From an uncultured Lacinutrix sp. (GTDB lineage Bacteria; Bacteroidota; Bacteroidia; Flavobacteriales; Flavobacteriaceae), in assembly GCA_937129145.1 (NCBI GenBank), contig CAKZMU010000052.1, positions 1-61,315 on the forward strand: a stretch of 61,315 bases of DNA, read 5' to 3'. Below, piece by piece: positions 26,755 through 35,744 of the stretch (position 1 is the stretch's first letter; the number at the start of each line of letters is the position of its first letter). The translations under genes and the position numbers were made by a program. The notes under the pieces are model-generated. The model was not told where the DNA came from. It ran no database searches and saw only the letters and a list, made by a program, of their open reading frames with translations.

Positions 26755-28185
26755 TTATTGCTTTATAAACTTATAAGCTTTATTGAAATCATTAAGTTTT
26801 AAAATATAGATTCCAGATTCTAGAGTTGAAATATTTAAAGAAGAATTTACATTATTTGTACTTTCCATTACTTTTTTACCCAACATGTTAAATACCGAAA
26901 CATTGAAATCTTCAGAAGAAGTACTTCTAAAATTCAATTTATCTGATGACGGATTTGGATAAATTCCAAACGCATCTTTATCCTCATCGTCTATACTTAA
27001 AAAGTAAGTTAGGTTTTCAAACCAGTTTAATTGGTCTAGATTATAATCGCTAGTAGCAATATCCAAAAAGGTATCATTATCAAAATCTGCCACTTCAAAA
27101 ACATATATTTGTGATTGGGTAGCATCAATTACTTGCTCCGAGCCAAAGCTTCCGCTTCCGTTATTTTTAAACCAAATTAAATCATCACCAGGTACATCTA
27201 CAGCACCATTTACTACTATTAAATCTTTTAACCCATCGGCATCTAAGTCTTCCATTCTAGCCATGGCTGGGTTTCCTAAACTTGTAGTAATTGTGGTTTG
27301 CGTAAAACCAGCGCCAGTATCTTCAAACCAGAACAGAGCACCACTTCCAATAACAAAATCTGGTGCAGCTACAATAATATCTAAATTGGCATCACCATCA
27401 TAATCAACTGGAGAAGCTTGAGTTATCCAATCTAAACCAGTTCCTACAGATGAAGCATCTTTAGTAAATACTCCAGCACCGTTATTTCTAAAAATCTCCA
27501 CAACATTAGTTGAGGCGAATTGACCAGTAGCAGCTATTATATCCAAATCAGAATCTGTTCCTGGTCCAGGTCCTGGATTTAAATTAACTAAAGTTATGGC
27601 ATCTGGACTTGTGAGTGTATTGTCTATAGTATTAGGCCCTGTAAAAGTTCCAGTGCCATCATTACTAAACCAAACAATGGTATTATCATCTAAAGCCGAT
27701 ACGGCTATATCGTTTGTTGCTCCAGCATCAATAGTGCCAATAGCTAAGCCGCTAGCTCCATTAACAGTAAAAGGAAGTACTTGCTCTGTACCAAAGGTGC
27801 CACCACCAGCTGCATCGTTTGCGAACCAAACAACTTTGTCATTATTATAAGAACAAGCAACGATGTCTATATGGCTATCTGTACTTGTATTAATTTGTGC
27901 TAATTTTATATTGGTAATCCCATCAAGAGTATTGGTTAATGATGAGTGTAGTGAGAAAGAACCAGTACCATCATTACTATATAATTCTATAGTATTATCC
28001 CCATAAGTTGTTACAATTAAATCAATATGTCCATCACTATTAAAATCGCCAGACGTCATCCTGTAAGGCTGATCTCCAGTATTGGCTATTAAATTTTTAG
28101 TGCTAAAAGTTGTAGGCGACAATTGTGCATTTGCAAAAATTGAGATGCAAAAAAGCATCATAAAGTAGTGTAATTTGTTTTTCAT
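26755..28185 (-). CDS. Secreted FG-GAP/VCBS repeat protein with T9SS type A sorting domain
   Basis: Signal peptide at residues 1-20 (ending IFANAQ). About six to seven FG-GAP/VCBS repeats follow, each with a Ca-binding-like DxDGxxD or NDGTGxF motif (SDGHIDLIV, NDGTGSFSLH, DADGLKDLIVVNG). Together they suggest a beta-propeller. The last 75 residues (FGIYPNPSSDKLNF ... GIYILKLNDFNKAYKFIKQ) are a type A C-terminal domain for the type IX secretion system. The protein is therefore exported and probably attached to the cell surface. The ligand is unknown. Confidence 0.88.
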   Translation of the reverse strand: MKNKLHYFMMLFCISIFANAQLSPTTFSTKNLIANTGDQPYRMTSGDFNSDGHIDLIVTTYGDNTIELYSNDGTGSFSLHSSLTNTLDGITNIKLAQINTSTDSHIDIVACSYNNDKVVWFANDAAGGGTFGTEQVLPFTVNGASGLAIGTIDAGATNDIAVSALDDNTIVWFSNDGTGTFTGPNTIDNTLTSPDAITLVNLNPGPGPGTDSDLDIIAATGQFASTNVVEIFRNNGAGVFTKDASSVGTGLDWITQASPVDYDGDANLDIIVAAPDFVIGSGALFWFEDTGAGFTQTTITTSLGNPAMARMEDLDADGLKDLIVVNGAVDVPGDDLIWFKNNGSGSFGSEQVIDATQSQIYVFEVADFDNDTFLDIATSDYNLDQLNWFENLTYFLSIDDEDKDAFGIYPNPSSDKLNFRSTSSEDFNVSVFNMLGKKVMESTNNVNSSLNISTLESGIYILKLNDFNKAYKFIKQ

Positions 28186-28221
28186 AGTATTGCTATTAAC
28201 ATTTAATATTATAAATATAGT

Positions 28222-29619
28222 TTATTTTAAGTTTCCTACCATATTTTCTGGTTTAACCCACTCATCATAATCTTCAGCAGATACGTACCCTAAGTTTATG
28301 GCTTCTTCTTTCAATGTTGTTCCATTTTTGTGTGCAGTATTCGCAATTTCTGCTGCTTTATAGTAGCCAATCTTTGTGTTTAAAGCAGTTACAAGCATTA
28401 ATGAGTTGTTTAATAATTCTTTAATTACGCCATGATTTGGCTCAATACCAACGGCACAATTCACATCAAAACTCTCACAAGCATCACCAAGTAATTGAGC
28501 CGATTGCAGTAAATTGGCTGCCATCATTGGTTTAAATACATTTAACTCATAATGACCTTGTGTGCCGCCAACTGTGACAGCCACATCATTACCCATAACT
28601 TGAGCGCAAACCATAGTTAATGCTTCGCATTGTGTAGGGTTGACTTTTCCAGGCATTATAGAACTCCCTGGTTCGTTGGCAGGAATAATAATTTCACCAA
28701 TACCACTTCTCGGGCCAGAAGCCATCATACGAATATCGTTAGCTATTTTATTAAGTGAAACAGCTAATTGTTTTAAAGCACCGTGAGACTCAACTATGGC
28801 ATCATGAGCTGCTAAGGCTTCAAATTTATTGCCAGCTGTTACAAAAGGTAATCCAGTAAATTCAGCAATATACTTTGCGACTAATACATCGTATCCTTTT
28901 GGAGTATTTAATCCAGTTCCAACCGCTGTTCCACCAAGAGCAAGTTCACTTAAATGTGGTAAGGTATTTTCTAACGCTTTTAGTCCATGATTTAGTTGTG
29001 AAACGTAACCAGAAAATTCTTGCCCCAAAGTTAATGGTGTCGCATCCATTAAGTGTGTTCTACCAATCTTTACTACATTTTTAAACTCTTCAGTTTTTTT
29101 GTTAAGGGTATCTCGTAACTGTTCTATTCCAGGAATAGTAGTTTCTACAATTTTTTTATAAGCCGCAATATGCATTCCAGTAGGGAAGGTGTCGTTAGAC
29201 GATTGCGATTTATTGACATCGTCATTTGGCTGAATGGTTTTATCGCCTTCACCAATTACTTTTCCAGCAATTTGGTGCGCTCTATTGGCAATTACTTCAT
29301 TCACATTCATATTACTTTGTGTTCCAGAGCCTGTTTGCCAAATCACTAACGGAAATTGGTCATCATGCTTTCCTTCTAAAATTTCATCACAAACTTGTGC
29401 TATCAAATCACGTTTTTCCGTTGCCAAAACCCCTAATTCACAATTAGTGTAGGCAGCCGCTTTTTTTAAATACGCAAAGCCATACACAATTTCTAAAGGC
29501 ATGGATGCAGGCGTGCCAATTTTAAAGTTGTTTCTAGAGCGTTCGGTTTGTGCTCCCCAAAGTTTATCTGCTGGGACTTTAACCTCGCCCATGGTATCTT
29601 TTTCTATTCTGTAACTCAT
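28222..29619 (-). CDS. fumC: Class II fumarate hydratase
   Basis: A 465-residue member of the fumarase/aspartase superfamily catalysing fumarate to malate in the TCA cycle. Motifs are [53 protein letters not shown], and the mobile loop signature [16 protein letters not shown] with the catalytic Ser. Length is typical. Aspartase is the alternative but the loop sequence favours fumarase. An exact -7 box lies upstream on the same strand. Confidence 0.95.
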   Translation of the reverse strand: MSYRIEKDTMGEVKVPADKLWGAQTERSRNNFKIGTPASMPLEIVYGFAYLKKAAAYTNCELGVLATEKRDLIAQVCDEILEGKHDDQFPLVIWQTGSGTQSNMNVNEVIANRAHQIAGKVIGEGDKTIQPNDDVNKSQSSNDTFPTGMHIAAYKKIVETTIPGIEQLRDTLNKKTEEFKNVVKIGRTHLMDATPLTLGQEFSGYVSQLNHGLKALENTLPHLSELALGGTAVGTGLNTPKGYDVLVAKYIAEFTGLPFVTAGNKFEALAAHDAIVESHGALKQLAVSLNKIANDIRMMASGPRSGIGEIIIPANEPGSSIMPGKVNPTQCEALTMVCAQVMGNDVAVTVGGTQGHYELNVFKPMMAANLLQSAQLLGDACESFDVNCAVGIEPNHGVIKELLNNSLMLVTALNTKIGYYKAAEIANTAHKNGTTLKEEAINLGYVSAEDYDEWVKPENMVGNLK

Positions 29620-29646
29620 TGTTTTTTAATGATTTTATTCACATTA

Positions 29647-29654
29647 CAAATTTA
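29647..29654 (-). promoter_or_regulatory. Putative -7 box of fumC
   Basis: TAAATTTG on the minus strand (TAnnTTTG), 28 bases before the fumC ATG. Confidence 0.55.
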
Positions 29655-29802
29655 CGTCATTTCGCTAAATTTTCTCATCTATAAGTACATTGATTTATAT
29701 ACAAAATCGTAAAGTTTTAAACACTTTTATTATAAAACTAAATTATACATTAAATAAACCTTATATTCGATTTTACATTAAAAATTGATAATCTTATTCC
29801 TT

Positions 29803-31338
29803 ATGAAATTTAAAAACATAGTCTTCATTCTAGCATTTATTGTAATAGTGCCAAATAGCTTTTCTCAAACGACTAAAGATGAAAAAGTTTTAGCCCAAAT
29901 ACGAACTGAGGGTTTTTTAAACACGCAAGCCATGACAATGCTTGAGGAACTCAGCGATGTATATGGTCAGCGTTTAACAGGTTCTAGAGAATATTTTGCT
30001 GCTGCGCAATGGATTTCTAATAAAATGAAAGAATCTGGACTGCAAAATGTTCATTTTGAAAATTATTGTGATAATTGTCGCGGTTGGAGCATGAAGAGTT
30101 TTAATGTTGAAATGACCTCACCAAATTTTATGCACATAAATGCGTATCCATTAGCTATGAGTAAAAGCAGTAATGGCATCGTTGAAGGCGAGTTGGTACA
30201 TATTAAGAGTTTTAGAAATATGAACGCTGTAAGACAACAATATGGAGGGAAATTACAAGGGAAAATAATACTATTAGGCACAGAGCCTAGAAAAATGCCT
30301 CTTGATGAAAAAGTATCTAATCGTTATACAGAAGACGACCTAGATAACATGGAGGATAAGTTAGTTCCTAAAACTAAACAAACTCCACTTCCAGAATTAT
30401 TTAAAGGCTGGGAAACCAGCGATGTGTACGACAAAGAGTTTTTAGAATTTGTAGAATCCGAAGGCGCTTTGGCTGTTTTAAAGACTCGCTCTATTTTACT
30501 GGGAATATTACATCCCGATGGCACTTATTATTATCAAACAGGTGCTTTAAAACCGTTACCATATTTTACGATTATGCCTGAGCATTTCGGACGTTTAGCA
30601 CGTATGATAAAGCTTGGTACAACACTAAAAATTAGACTAAACTTGGATGTTGAGTTTTATAACGAGCAAGAAAACAATGTCAATATTGTTGGTGAATTAA
30701 CAGGAACTGATGCAAAGCTAAAATCGGAAACTATTTTAATTGGCGCACATTTTGATTCTTGGCATTCTGGAACTGGCGCTACTGATAATGGCGCTAATAG
30801 TGTGGTGTTGGTAGAAGCTTTGCGTATTTTAAAAGCCATTGGTTACAAACCAAAACGCACCTTAAAAATGGGACTTTGGGGAGGTGAGGAGCAAGCTTTT
30901 TTAGGTTCTGCTGCGTATGCTAAACAGCATTTTGGTGGTTTACTTGAAAAACCTAATAAAGCCTCAAAAAGAATCTCAGTGTATTTGAATTTAGATAATG
31001 GTGCAGGAGCGATTAGAGGTTTGTATTTGCAAAAAAATGAATTGGCAAGACCAGTTTTTGAAAACATATTTTCACCAATCGATAACTTAAGTGAAGGTGC
31101 GTTAACTATTGAAAACACATTATCTACAGACCATGAAACGTTTGACCATTATAATATTCCATCGTTTCAATTTATACAAGATGGTTTGGCTTACCATAAC
31201 GTCACGCATCATACACAACTGGACGTATTGGAGTATATACCAGAAGAAGATATTATGAAAAATGCTGTTATTTTAGCTTGGACAATTTATAAGTTAAGTG
31301 AAAATGATAGTATGGTGCCAAGGAAGGTAATAGATTAA
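29803..31338 (+). CDS. Secreted M28-family metallopeptidase
   Basis: A protein of 511 residues with a signal peptide (MKFKNIVFILAFIVIVPNSFSQ region). A protease-associated-like insert lies in the middle. The M28 zinc site is complete: His and Asp in ILIGAHFDSWHSGTGATDNGAN, the catalytic and metal Glu pair in GLWGGEEQAFLGS, Asp in YLNLDNGAG, and His in THHTQLDVLEY. It should be a periplasmic or surface aminopeptidase/carboxypeptidase-like enzyme. The ATG at 29785 adds six residues before a standard signal peptide, so 29803 is the better start. Confidence 0.9.
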   Translation: MKFKNIVFILAFIVIVPNSFSQTTKDEKVLAQIRTEGFLNTQAMTMLEELSDVYGQRLTGSREYFAAAQWISNKMKESGLQNVHFENYCDNCRGWSMKSFNVEMTSPNFMHINAYPLAMSKSSNGIVEGELVHIKSFRNMNAVRQQYGGKLQGKIILLGTEPRKMPLDEKVSNRYTEDDLDNMEDKLVPKTKQTPLPELFKGWETSDVYDKEFLEFVESEGALAVLKTRSILLGILHPDGTYYYQTGALKPLPYFTIMPEHFGRLARMIKLGTTLKIRLNLDVEFYNEQENNVNIVGELTGTDAKLKSETILIGAHFDSWHSGTGATDNGANSVVLVEALRILKAIGYKPKRTLKMGLWGGEEQAFLGSAAYAKQHFGGLLEKPNKASKRISVYLNLDNGAGAIRGLYLQKNELARPVFENIFSPIDNLSEGALTIENTLSTDHETFDHYNIPSFQFIQDGLAYHNVTHHTQLDVLEYIPEEDIMKNAVILAWTIYKLSENDSMVPRKVID

Positions 31339-31410
31339 CTACAATGTTAATAAAATAAGCGAGTATTAGCTTATAGGCTGTTGATTTGTACAATTAATAA
31401 TATAACGTTA

Positions 31411-31490
31411 GCTTAACGTAGTGTATAAAAAACTTGTACTGAGCGTAGTAGAAGTATTAAAACGGGCTCATATACATTTTAAGTTGGCAA
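31411..31490 (+). repeat. Dispersed intergenic repeat, copy A (with internal insertion)
   Basis: GCTTAACGTAGTGTATAA at the left and ATTAAAACGGGCTCATA further right match copy C at 60077-60132. Copy A carries about 25 extra bases (31429-31453) containing TACTGAGCGTAGTAGAAGT, itself similar to a short repeat common in Bacteroidota. It is non-coding. Confidence 0.65.
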
Positions 31491-31496
31491 CAAGCT

Positions 31497-31528
31497 AAAA
31501 AAAGCCGGATTATTAATGTCGCTTTTTT
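31497..31528 (+). terminator. Weak terminator-like hairpin
   Basis: AAAAAAAGC pairs with GCTTTTTT around an imperfect stem and is followed by an AC-rich tail. It may end transcription from the peptidase gene before the monooxygenase gene. Confidence 0.4.
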
Positions 31529-31553
31529 ACAATCATGCAAAATTTCGATTTTT

Positions 31554-31561
31554 CATATTTG
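31554..31561 (+). promoter_or_regulatory. Near-consensus -7 box for the monooxygenase-AraC pair
   Basis: CATATTTG matches TAnnTTTG at all but the first position and lies 19 bases before the ATG. Confidence 0.35.
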
Positions 31562-31580
31562 TAATCTAATATAGATAAAT

Positions 31581-31859
31581 ATGGAAAAGACAATTATTGC
31601 ACAATTAAGCATCCAAGAAGCAAAAACAAAAGACTTTTTAAAATTAGCAGAAATTATGGTTAATAAAAGCATCGCAGAAAACGGATGCTTAACCTACAAG
31701 TTATTAAAAAAAATCGATAGCGAAAATAATTTTTTTATCTATGAAAAATATAAAAATGAAGAAGCTGTTGAAAATCATAATTCATCTGAACATTTTAAAA
31801 GATTCATAAATGCAGTAATGCCATTATTAACAAAAGAACCTATAATTGAAGTTTTTTAA
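31581..31859 (+). CDS. Antibiotic-biosynthesis-monooxygenase (ABM/YgiN-like) domain protein
   Basis: A 92-residue single ABM domain (dimeric alpha+beta barrel fold): AEIMVNKSIAENGCLTYKLLKK, NNFFIYEKYKNEEAVENHNSSEHFKRF. Small stand-alone ABM proteins act as quinol monooxygenases or bind hydrophobic oxidised compounds. The stop overlaps the AraC start by one base, so the regulator is translated with it and probably controls it. The pair is flanked by related repeats on both sides. Confidence 0.85.
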   Translation: MEKTIIAQLSIQEAKTKDFLKLAEIMVNKSIAENGCLTYKLLKKIDSENNFFIYEKYKNEEAVENHNSSEHFKRFINAVMPLLTKEPIIEVF

Positions 31860-32692
31860 TGACAAGAAGCGAATCTTACACACCAACTACATTTCTTTCA
31901 AAATATATTGACCGATTCTACACTTTTGAAAAATCGAGATCTGACTATTTTGAACTTCCATCGGTTCTTCCAGGCACTGGTTTAGAACTAGTATTTTATT
32001 TTGATAACCCTTTGTCTATTAACCAAAAGACTCTTCCAAAATCGCATACTGTTTGCCCAAGGAGCATCTTAAATTTTGATAAAGAAAAAAATGTATCATT
32101 CTTATCTGTAAGATTTAAAAGTGGAGCTTTTAGACATTTTACTTCTGTTCTATTCTCTGAATTAAATGACAACTATTTTTCTGTTCAAAATTTATGGGAA
32201 ATAAAAGGAAAAAACTTAATAAATAAGATTGAAAACACTTCAGGTATTCGAAACAAAATAGAAGTAATCGAGTCGTTTTTAATTAACAGATTCAATCAAT
32301 ATCATAGGGACGAAAACGATAAGTGGGATTCAATTATGGATGAATTATATTACAATTTTGACAGTAACACTATAGAACTATTATCTCAAAAAGCCTGTTT
32401 AAGTCTTCGTCAGTTTGAAAGAAACTTTAAGTCTCAATTTGGAATAACAGCCAAAGAATTCCAGAAAATAACGAGGTTTCAAAATGTTGTAAAAAAAATA
32501 CTACTTAATAAAAATCCAGATTACTTAGATATCATTTTAGATAACGGATATTTTGACCAAAGCCATTTTATTAAAGAGTTTAAGTCATTGACAGATAAAA
32601 CTCCTTTGGAATATTTTACTAAAGAAAATTTTGATAGTCATTTCTACCACAGGCCTCTGAATAAAAAGCCAGTTTACCAACAACGTACATAA
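31859..32692 (+). CDS. AraC-family transcriptional regulator
   Basis: A 277-residue protein. The N-terminal part (YTPTTFLSKYIDRFYTFEKS... VLPGTGLELVFYFDNPL) is the ligand-binding-like domain often seen in Bacteroidota AraC proteins. The C-terminal 110 residues contain two helix-turn-helix units (IELLSQKACLSLRQFERNFK and IILDNGYFDQSHFIKEFKSL). The last codons (for QQRT and the stop) fall inside a repeat element, so its C-terminus has been set by that element. It is coupled to the ABM gene. Confidence 0.88.
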   Translation: MTRSESYTPTTFLSKYIDRFYTFEKSRSDYFELPSVLPGTGLELVFYFDNPLSINQKTLPKSHTVCPRSILNFDKEKNVSFLSVRFKSGAFRHFTSVLFSELNDNYFSVQNLWEIKGKNLINKIENTSGIRNKIEVIESFLINRFNQYHRDENDKWDSIMDELYYNFDSNTIELLSQKACLSLRQFERNFKSQFGITAKEFQKITRFQNVVKKILLNKNPDYLDIILDNGYFDQSHFIKEFKSLTDKTPLEYFTKENFDSHFYHRPLNKKPVYQQRT

Positions 32693-32806
32693 TTAATGGC
32701 TAGTTTGAACTTGCTTACGAAAATCCTTGCGGGCTTTCTACCTGTAATTTATTTGCTAAATTTGTTACTAAAACATGGAACTAACCATACACAAACACGT
32801 TAAGCG
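32683..32806 (-). repeat. Dispersed intergenic repeat, copy B (about 120 bp, imperfect inverted ends)
   Basis: The left end reads AACGTACATAATTAATGGCT. The right end read on the minus strand gives GCTTAACGTGTTTGTGTATG then GTTAGTT. Both share AACGT and ATGGxTAGTT, in inverted orientation. The minus-strand right end matches the GCTTAACGTxGTGTATAA start of copies A and C. No ORF lies within, so it resembles a miniature non-autonomous element. Confidence 0.55.
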
Positions 32807-32858
32807 AACCCCAAAACCCAAACCGTTCATATCCTGTTAATAAATTTGAAATTTGCTA

Positions 32859-32889
32859 TTGTATAACAATATTTGTTAACTTATCTTTG
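32859..32889 (+). promoter_or_regulatory. Promoter (-33 TTG and -7 TATCTTTG) of a small membrane gene
   Basis: TTG at 32859-32861 and TATCTTTG at 32882-32889 are separated by 20 bases, within the usual Bacteroidota range. The ATG follows 29 bases later. Confidence 0.65.
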
Positions 32890-32918
32890 TGCACAGTTTA
32901 AAACAAGACACCACAATT

Positions 32919-33101
32919 ATGTTTGAATTTGACCAATATTTAGGATTTTTAGCGTTTTTAACCATTTTAACCATTGGTTTTTGGTTGATGATATTTTTAT
33001 TAACTTTCGTAATCCCTTATTGGATTGGAGGTTCGTTAATTGAACGTCTTAAAGAAATTAAAGCTGAAAAGAAAGCAAAACGCGAAGGATTAACACAATA
33101 A
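32919..33101 (+). CDS. Small membrane protein of unknown function
   Basis: A 60-residue protein starting MFEFDQYLGFLAFLT, with one long or two short hydrophobic segments between residues 7 and 42 and a basic tail (RLKEIKAEKKAKREGL). I do not recognise the family. The longer frame from 32889 begins inside the promoter, so 32919 is preferred. A good promoter upstream and a strong terminator downstream make it an independent gene. Confidence 0.72.
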   Translation: MFEFDQYLGFLAFLTILTIGFWLMIFLLTFVIPYWIGGSLIERLKEIKAEKKAKREGLTQ

Positions 33102-33120
33102 TTCGTAAGCTATTATATAA

Positions 33121-33162
33121 AAAAAGGAAGCCTCCCGCAATTATCGGGAGGCTTCCTTTTTT
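33121..33162. terminator. Strong bidirectional terminator
   Basis: A 17-bp perfect stem (33121-33137 with 33145-33161) including GGAAGCCTCCCG, a 7-base loop, and A and T runs at the two ends. It serves the small membrane gene and the convergent receptor gene. Confidence 0.93.
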
Positions 33163-33187
33163 AGTTTTATATATTTTTTGTCTTGTT

Positions 33188-35623
33188 TTAGAACATCATT
33201 TCTTCACCGCCACCATCATCAAAATTTCGAGTTCTTTGACGTTGTTTTTTCTGGTTAAACCTGTAAGTAAATGATAAGTTAAAGCTACGTTGTCTCCATC
33301 TATATTCACCGTAACTTTCATATGTGTCTGTAAAAGTTTCAGATTGACGCATGCTAGTATTAAACAAATCACTAACCCTAGCCGAAATAGAACCATTACC
33401 TATAAATACATCTTTACTAAAAGCCATATTGGTAGACAATACACCTTTGCTTTTAGATTGTGCTCCTTCACTTGGACCTCTATATGATATAGTAGTTTGC
33501 CAATCTATTTTTGCTGGTAAGGTATATTTATTGCTTAATCGAGCTCTATAGCTCACATTTTCGTTATCAAAATTAATACCATTAAACTCACCTTTATCAA
33601 TAGATTTAAAGAAGTTAAAATCACCATTAATACGCCATGCTCTACTTGGGCTATAAGTTAAGTTAAACTCATAACCATAGCGGTCGTTGGTAGATAAATT
33701 AATTGGTGAACGTTGTATTACAGGTACTTCTTGACCATTTACTGTAGCAGTTTCTCCCGAATCAAAACTTATAAAGTTCCATGAATTTGTTGAGTGTGTA
33801 TGGTAAATAGAGGTACTCAATACAAATTTTCCAAAACGGTTTAAGTAGCCTAAATCATAAGTCCCAGAATAGGTTGGGTCTAAATCTGGATTACCTGTAA
33901 AAATACTTGTAACACTAGACCTTGAAGGAAACGGATTTATCATTCGTGAACGTGGACGACGTAACCTTCTACTATATCCTAAAGTAACATTTTCTGTTTC
34001 GCTTATTTCATAGTTTAAATTAACTGTTGGAAATAAACCTGTATAATTTTTCTTAATATAATCACCACTTGTTGGTTGGTCTATAGTAATTCTAGTGTTT
34101 TCCATACGTAAACCTAACAAGAAAGAAAACTTATTAAATTTGGTACCATATTGCGTATATAACGCATTAATATCTTCTTTAAAATTTAGAACATTAGAAA
34201 GATTGGTGTCAATTTCAAAATTGTTAGTCATATCATCTAACAACTCAACAGTATAGTCTGTGATATTATCTTTAAAACTTCCACGATATCCTAATTCAAA
34301 TTGAGTGTTTTCGCCAATAGGTAGCACGTAATCAGATTGCAATAAGATACGCTCTTGTTCATTAAGCGTCGTCACAATTTCAGAATTTACGTTATCTACA
34401 ATAACATCAGATGTTTCATCTTCCTTAGAGTCTTCAAACTGAAATTCGAGCGTGAATTTTGCATCGTTTTCAAAATTTTTAGTGAAGTTAGATGTAAATT
34501 GTATGGTTTTATCGTCTTCAAATTCTGGATCTAATCGTGTACTTTCACCAGTTAAATTACGATTACTGTCGTACTGAAATATTTCATTAAGCGTCGTACT
34601 TTCATTATCACTATCTCTAAGCACAATAGAATTGGTAAACGATGCAGAGTCGTTAATATACCATTCTACACCAAAGTTGGTATTAAACCCTTTTCTAATA
34701 CGTTCAGTCTCTCTAAATTCATCTACAAAGCCACCTGTACCATAATACTCTGTTAACGATAATGAACTTCCTGGAGAATTACTGTATCTATAACCTGAAG
34801 TATTAAAAATATTAACGTCACCAGTTCTATAATTTACATTGCCATTTATACCGTAAGAATCAGGATGACCAGCGTTTAAAGTAATGGCACCATTAAACCC
34901 TTGTAATTTACTTCGACGTAATATAATATTTAGGATACCTGCAGTACCTTCAGATTCGTATCTAGCAGAAGGAGACGTAATCACTTCCACTTTCTCAATA
35001 GATTCAGCTGGTAATTGTCTTAAAGCATCAGTCGAATTTAATCCAACCAATCCAGATGGCTTTCCATTAATAAGTATTTGTACGTTGTCGTTTCCTCTTA
35101 GGGCAACATTTCCTTCAACATCTACCGACACTGAAGGGACGTTATCTAATACATCGCTTACAGTACCTCCACTTACAGTAAGGTCTTTACCAACATTGTA
35201 TATTTTTTTGTCAAGACGTATTTCAACAGTAGTCTTTTCGGCAATCACTTCTACTTCACCAAGAGATTGTGCATCGATTTCCATTTCGAAAGTTCCCAAA
35301 TTGGTGTCGTCCAATAACTGGCGATTAGCTAAGGTGATTTTTTTAAATGAGATATATTCTACAGATACATCGTAAACGCCAGCAGGAACTGGAATATTAA
35401 AGTTTCCTTTCATGTCTGTAATGCCTCCTGTAACGATTTTATTTTGTTGCTTACTAAAAAAAGCAACAGTTGCATATTCTAGAGGTTCTTTAGTTTCTTT
35501 GTCAATGACTTTACCAGAAACTTTTACATCTTTTAATTCGCTTGTAGGGCTAGGTCCTTGTTGTGCGAATATATTAGTTACAAATAATCCTACAAAAAGG
35601 ATGGTTAGAGATAGTTTATTCAT
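33188..35623 (-). CDS. TonB-dependent-receptor-like outer-membrane beta-barrel protein
   Basis: An 811-residue protein with signal peptide (MNKLSLTILFVGLFVTNIFAQ), CarboxypepD-regulatory-like domain (about 35-115: VSGKVIDKETKEPLEYATV), plug domain (about 130-235: VSDVLDNVPSVSVDVEGNVALRG, PSARYESEGTAGILNIILR) and an outer-membrane barrel of the OMP_b-brl_3 type. There is no SusD partner nearby, so it is not a standard polysaccharide locus. Substrate unknown. An upstream in-frame ATG at 35659 would put 12 residues before the signal peptide and lies close to the promoter, so I use 35623. Confidence 0.88.
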   Translation of the reverse strand: MNKLSLTILFVGLFVTNIFAQQGPSPTSELKDVKVSGKVIDKETKEPLEYATVAFFSKQQNKIVTGGITDMKGNFNIPVPAGVYDVSVEYISFKKITLANRQLLDDTNLGTFEMEIDAQSLGEVEVIAEKTTVEIRLDKKIYNVGKDLTVSGGTVSDVLDNVPSVSVDVEGNVALRGNDNVQILINGKPSGLVGLNSTDALRQLPAESIEKVEVITSPSARYESEGTAGILNIILRRSKLQGFNGAITLNAGHPDSYGINGNVNYRTGDVNIFNTSGYRYSNSPGSSLSLTEYYGTGGFVDEFRETERIRKGFNTNFGVEWYINDSASFTNSIVLRDSDNESTTLNEIFQYDSNRNLTGESTRLDPEFEDDKTIQFTSNFTKNFENDAKFTLEFQFEDSKEDETSDVIVDNVNSEIVTTLNEQERILLQSDYVLPIGENTQFELGYRGSFKDNITDYTVELLDDMTNNFEIDTNLSNVLNFKEDINALYTQYGTKFNKFSFLLGLRMENTRITIDQPTSGDYIKKNYTGLFPTVNLNYEISETENVTLGYSRRLRRPRSRMINPFPSRSSVTSIFTGNPDLDPTYSGTYDLGYLNRFGKFVLSTSIYHTHSTNSWNFISFDSGETATVNGQEVPVIQRSPINLSTNDRYGYEFNLTYSPSRAWRINGDFNFFKSIDKGEFNGINFDNENVSYRARLSNKYTLPAKIDWQTTISYRGPSEGAQSKSKGVLSTNMAFSKDVFIGNGSISARVSDLFNTSMRQSETFTDTYESYGEYRWRQRSFNLSFTYRFNQKKQRQRTRNFDDGGGEEMMF

Positions 35624-35656
35624 GTTATTCTTGTGTGATTTTTGCAATTTAGACCG

Positions 35657-35664
35657 CAAAAGTA
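35657..35664 (-). promoter_or_regulatory. Putative -7 box of the receptor gene
   Basis: TACTTTTG on the minus strand, exact TAnnTTTG, 33 bases before the ATG at 35623. Confidence 0.55.
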
Positions 35665-35671
35665 GAGTAAG

Positions 35672-35693
35672 GTTTAACCTAGTTTGGTTAAAC
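35672..35693. promoter_or_regulatory. Inverted repeat upstream of the receptor promoter
   Basis: GTTTAACC and GGTTAAAC are perfect 8-bp arms around a 6-base spacer. They cover the expected -33 region of the receptor promoter, as an operator would. The regulator is unknown. Confidence 0.5.
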
Positions 35694-35744
35694 TTATGTT
35701 AAAAGAAAATAGTACTTATTAAAACTGTAATTATTTGGTGAAGA

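Noticed and set aside
31401..31490. Integron attC-like site
   Set aside because: GCTTAAC fits the RYYYAAC core, but no matching GTTRRRY partner site, integrase or cassette array is present.
34884..35375. 163-residue plus-strand ORF
   Set aside because: Antisense shadow of the receptor plug region with no family features.
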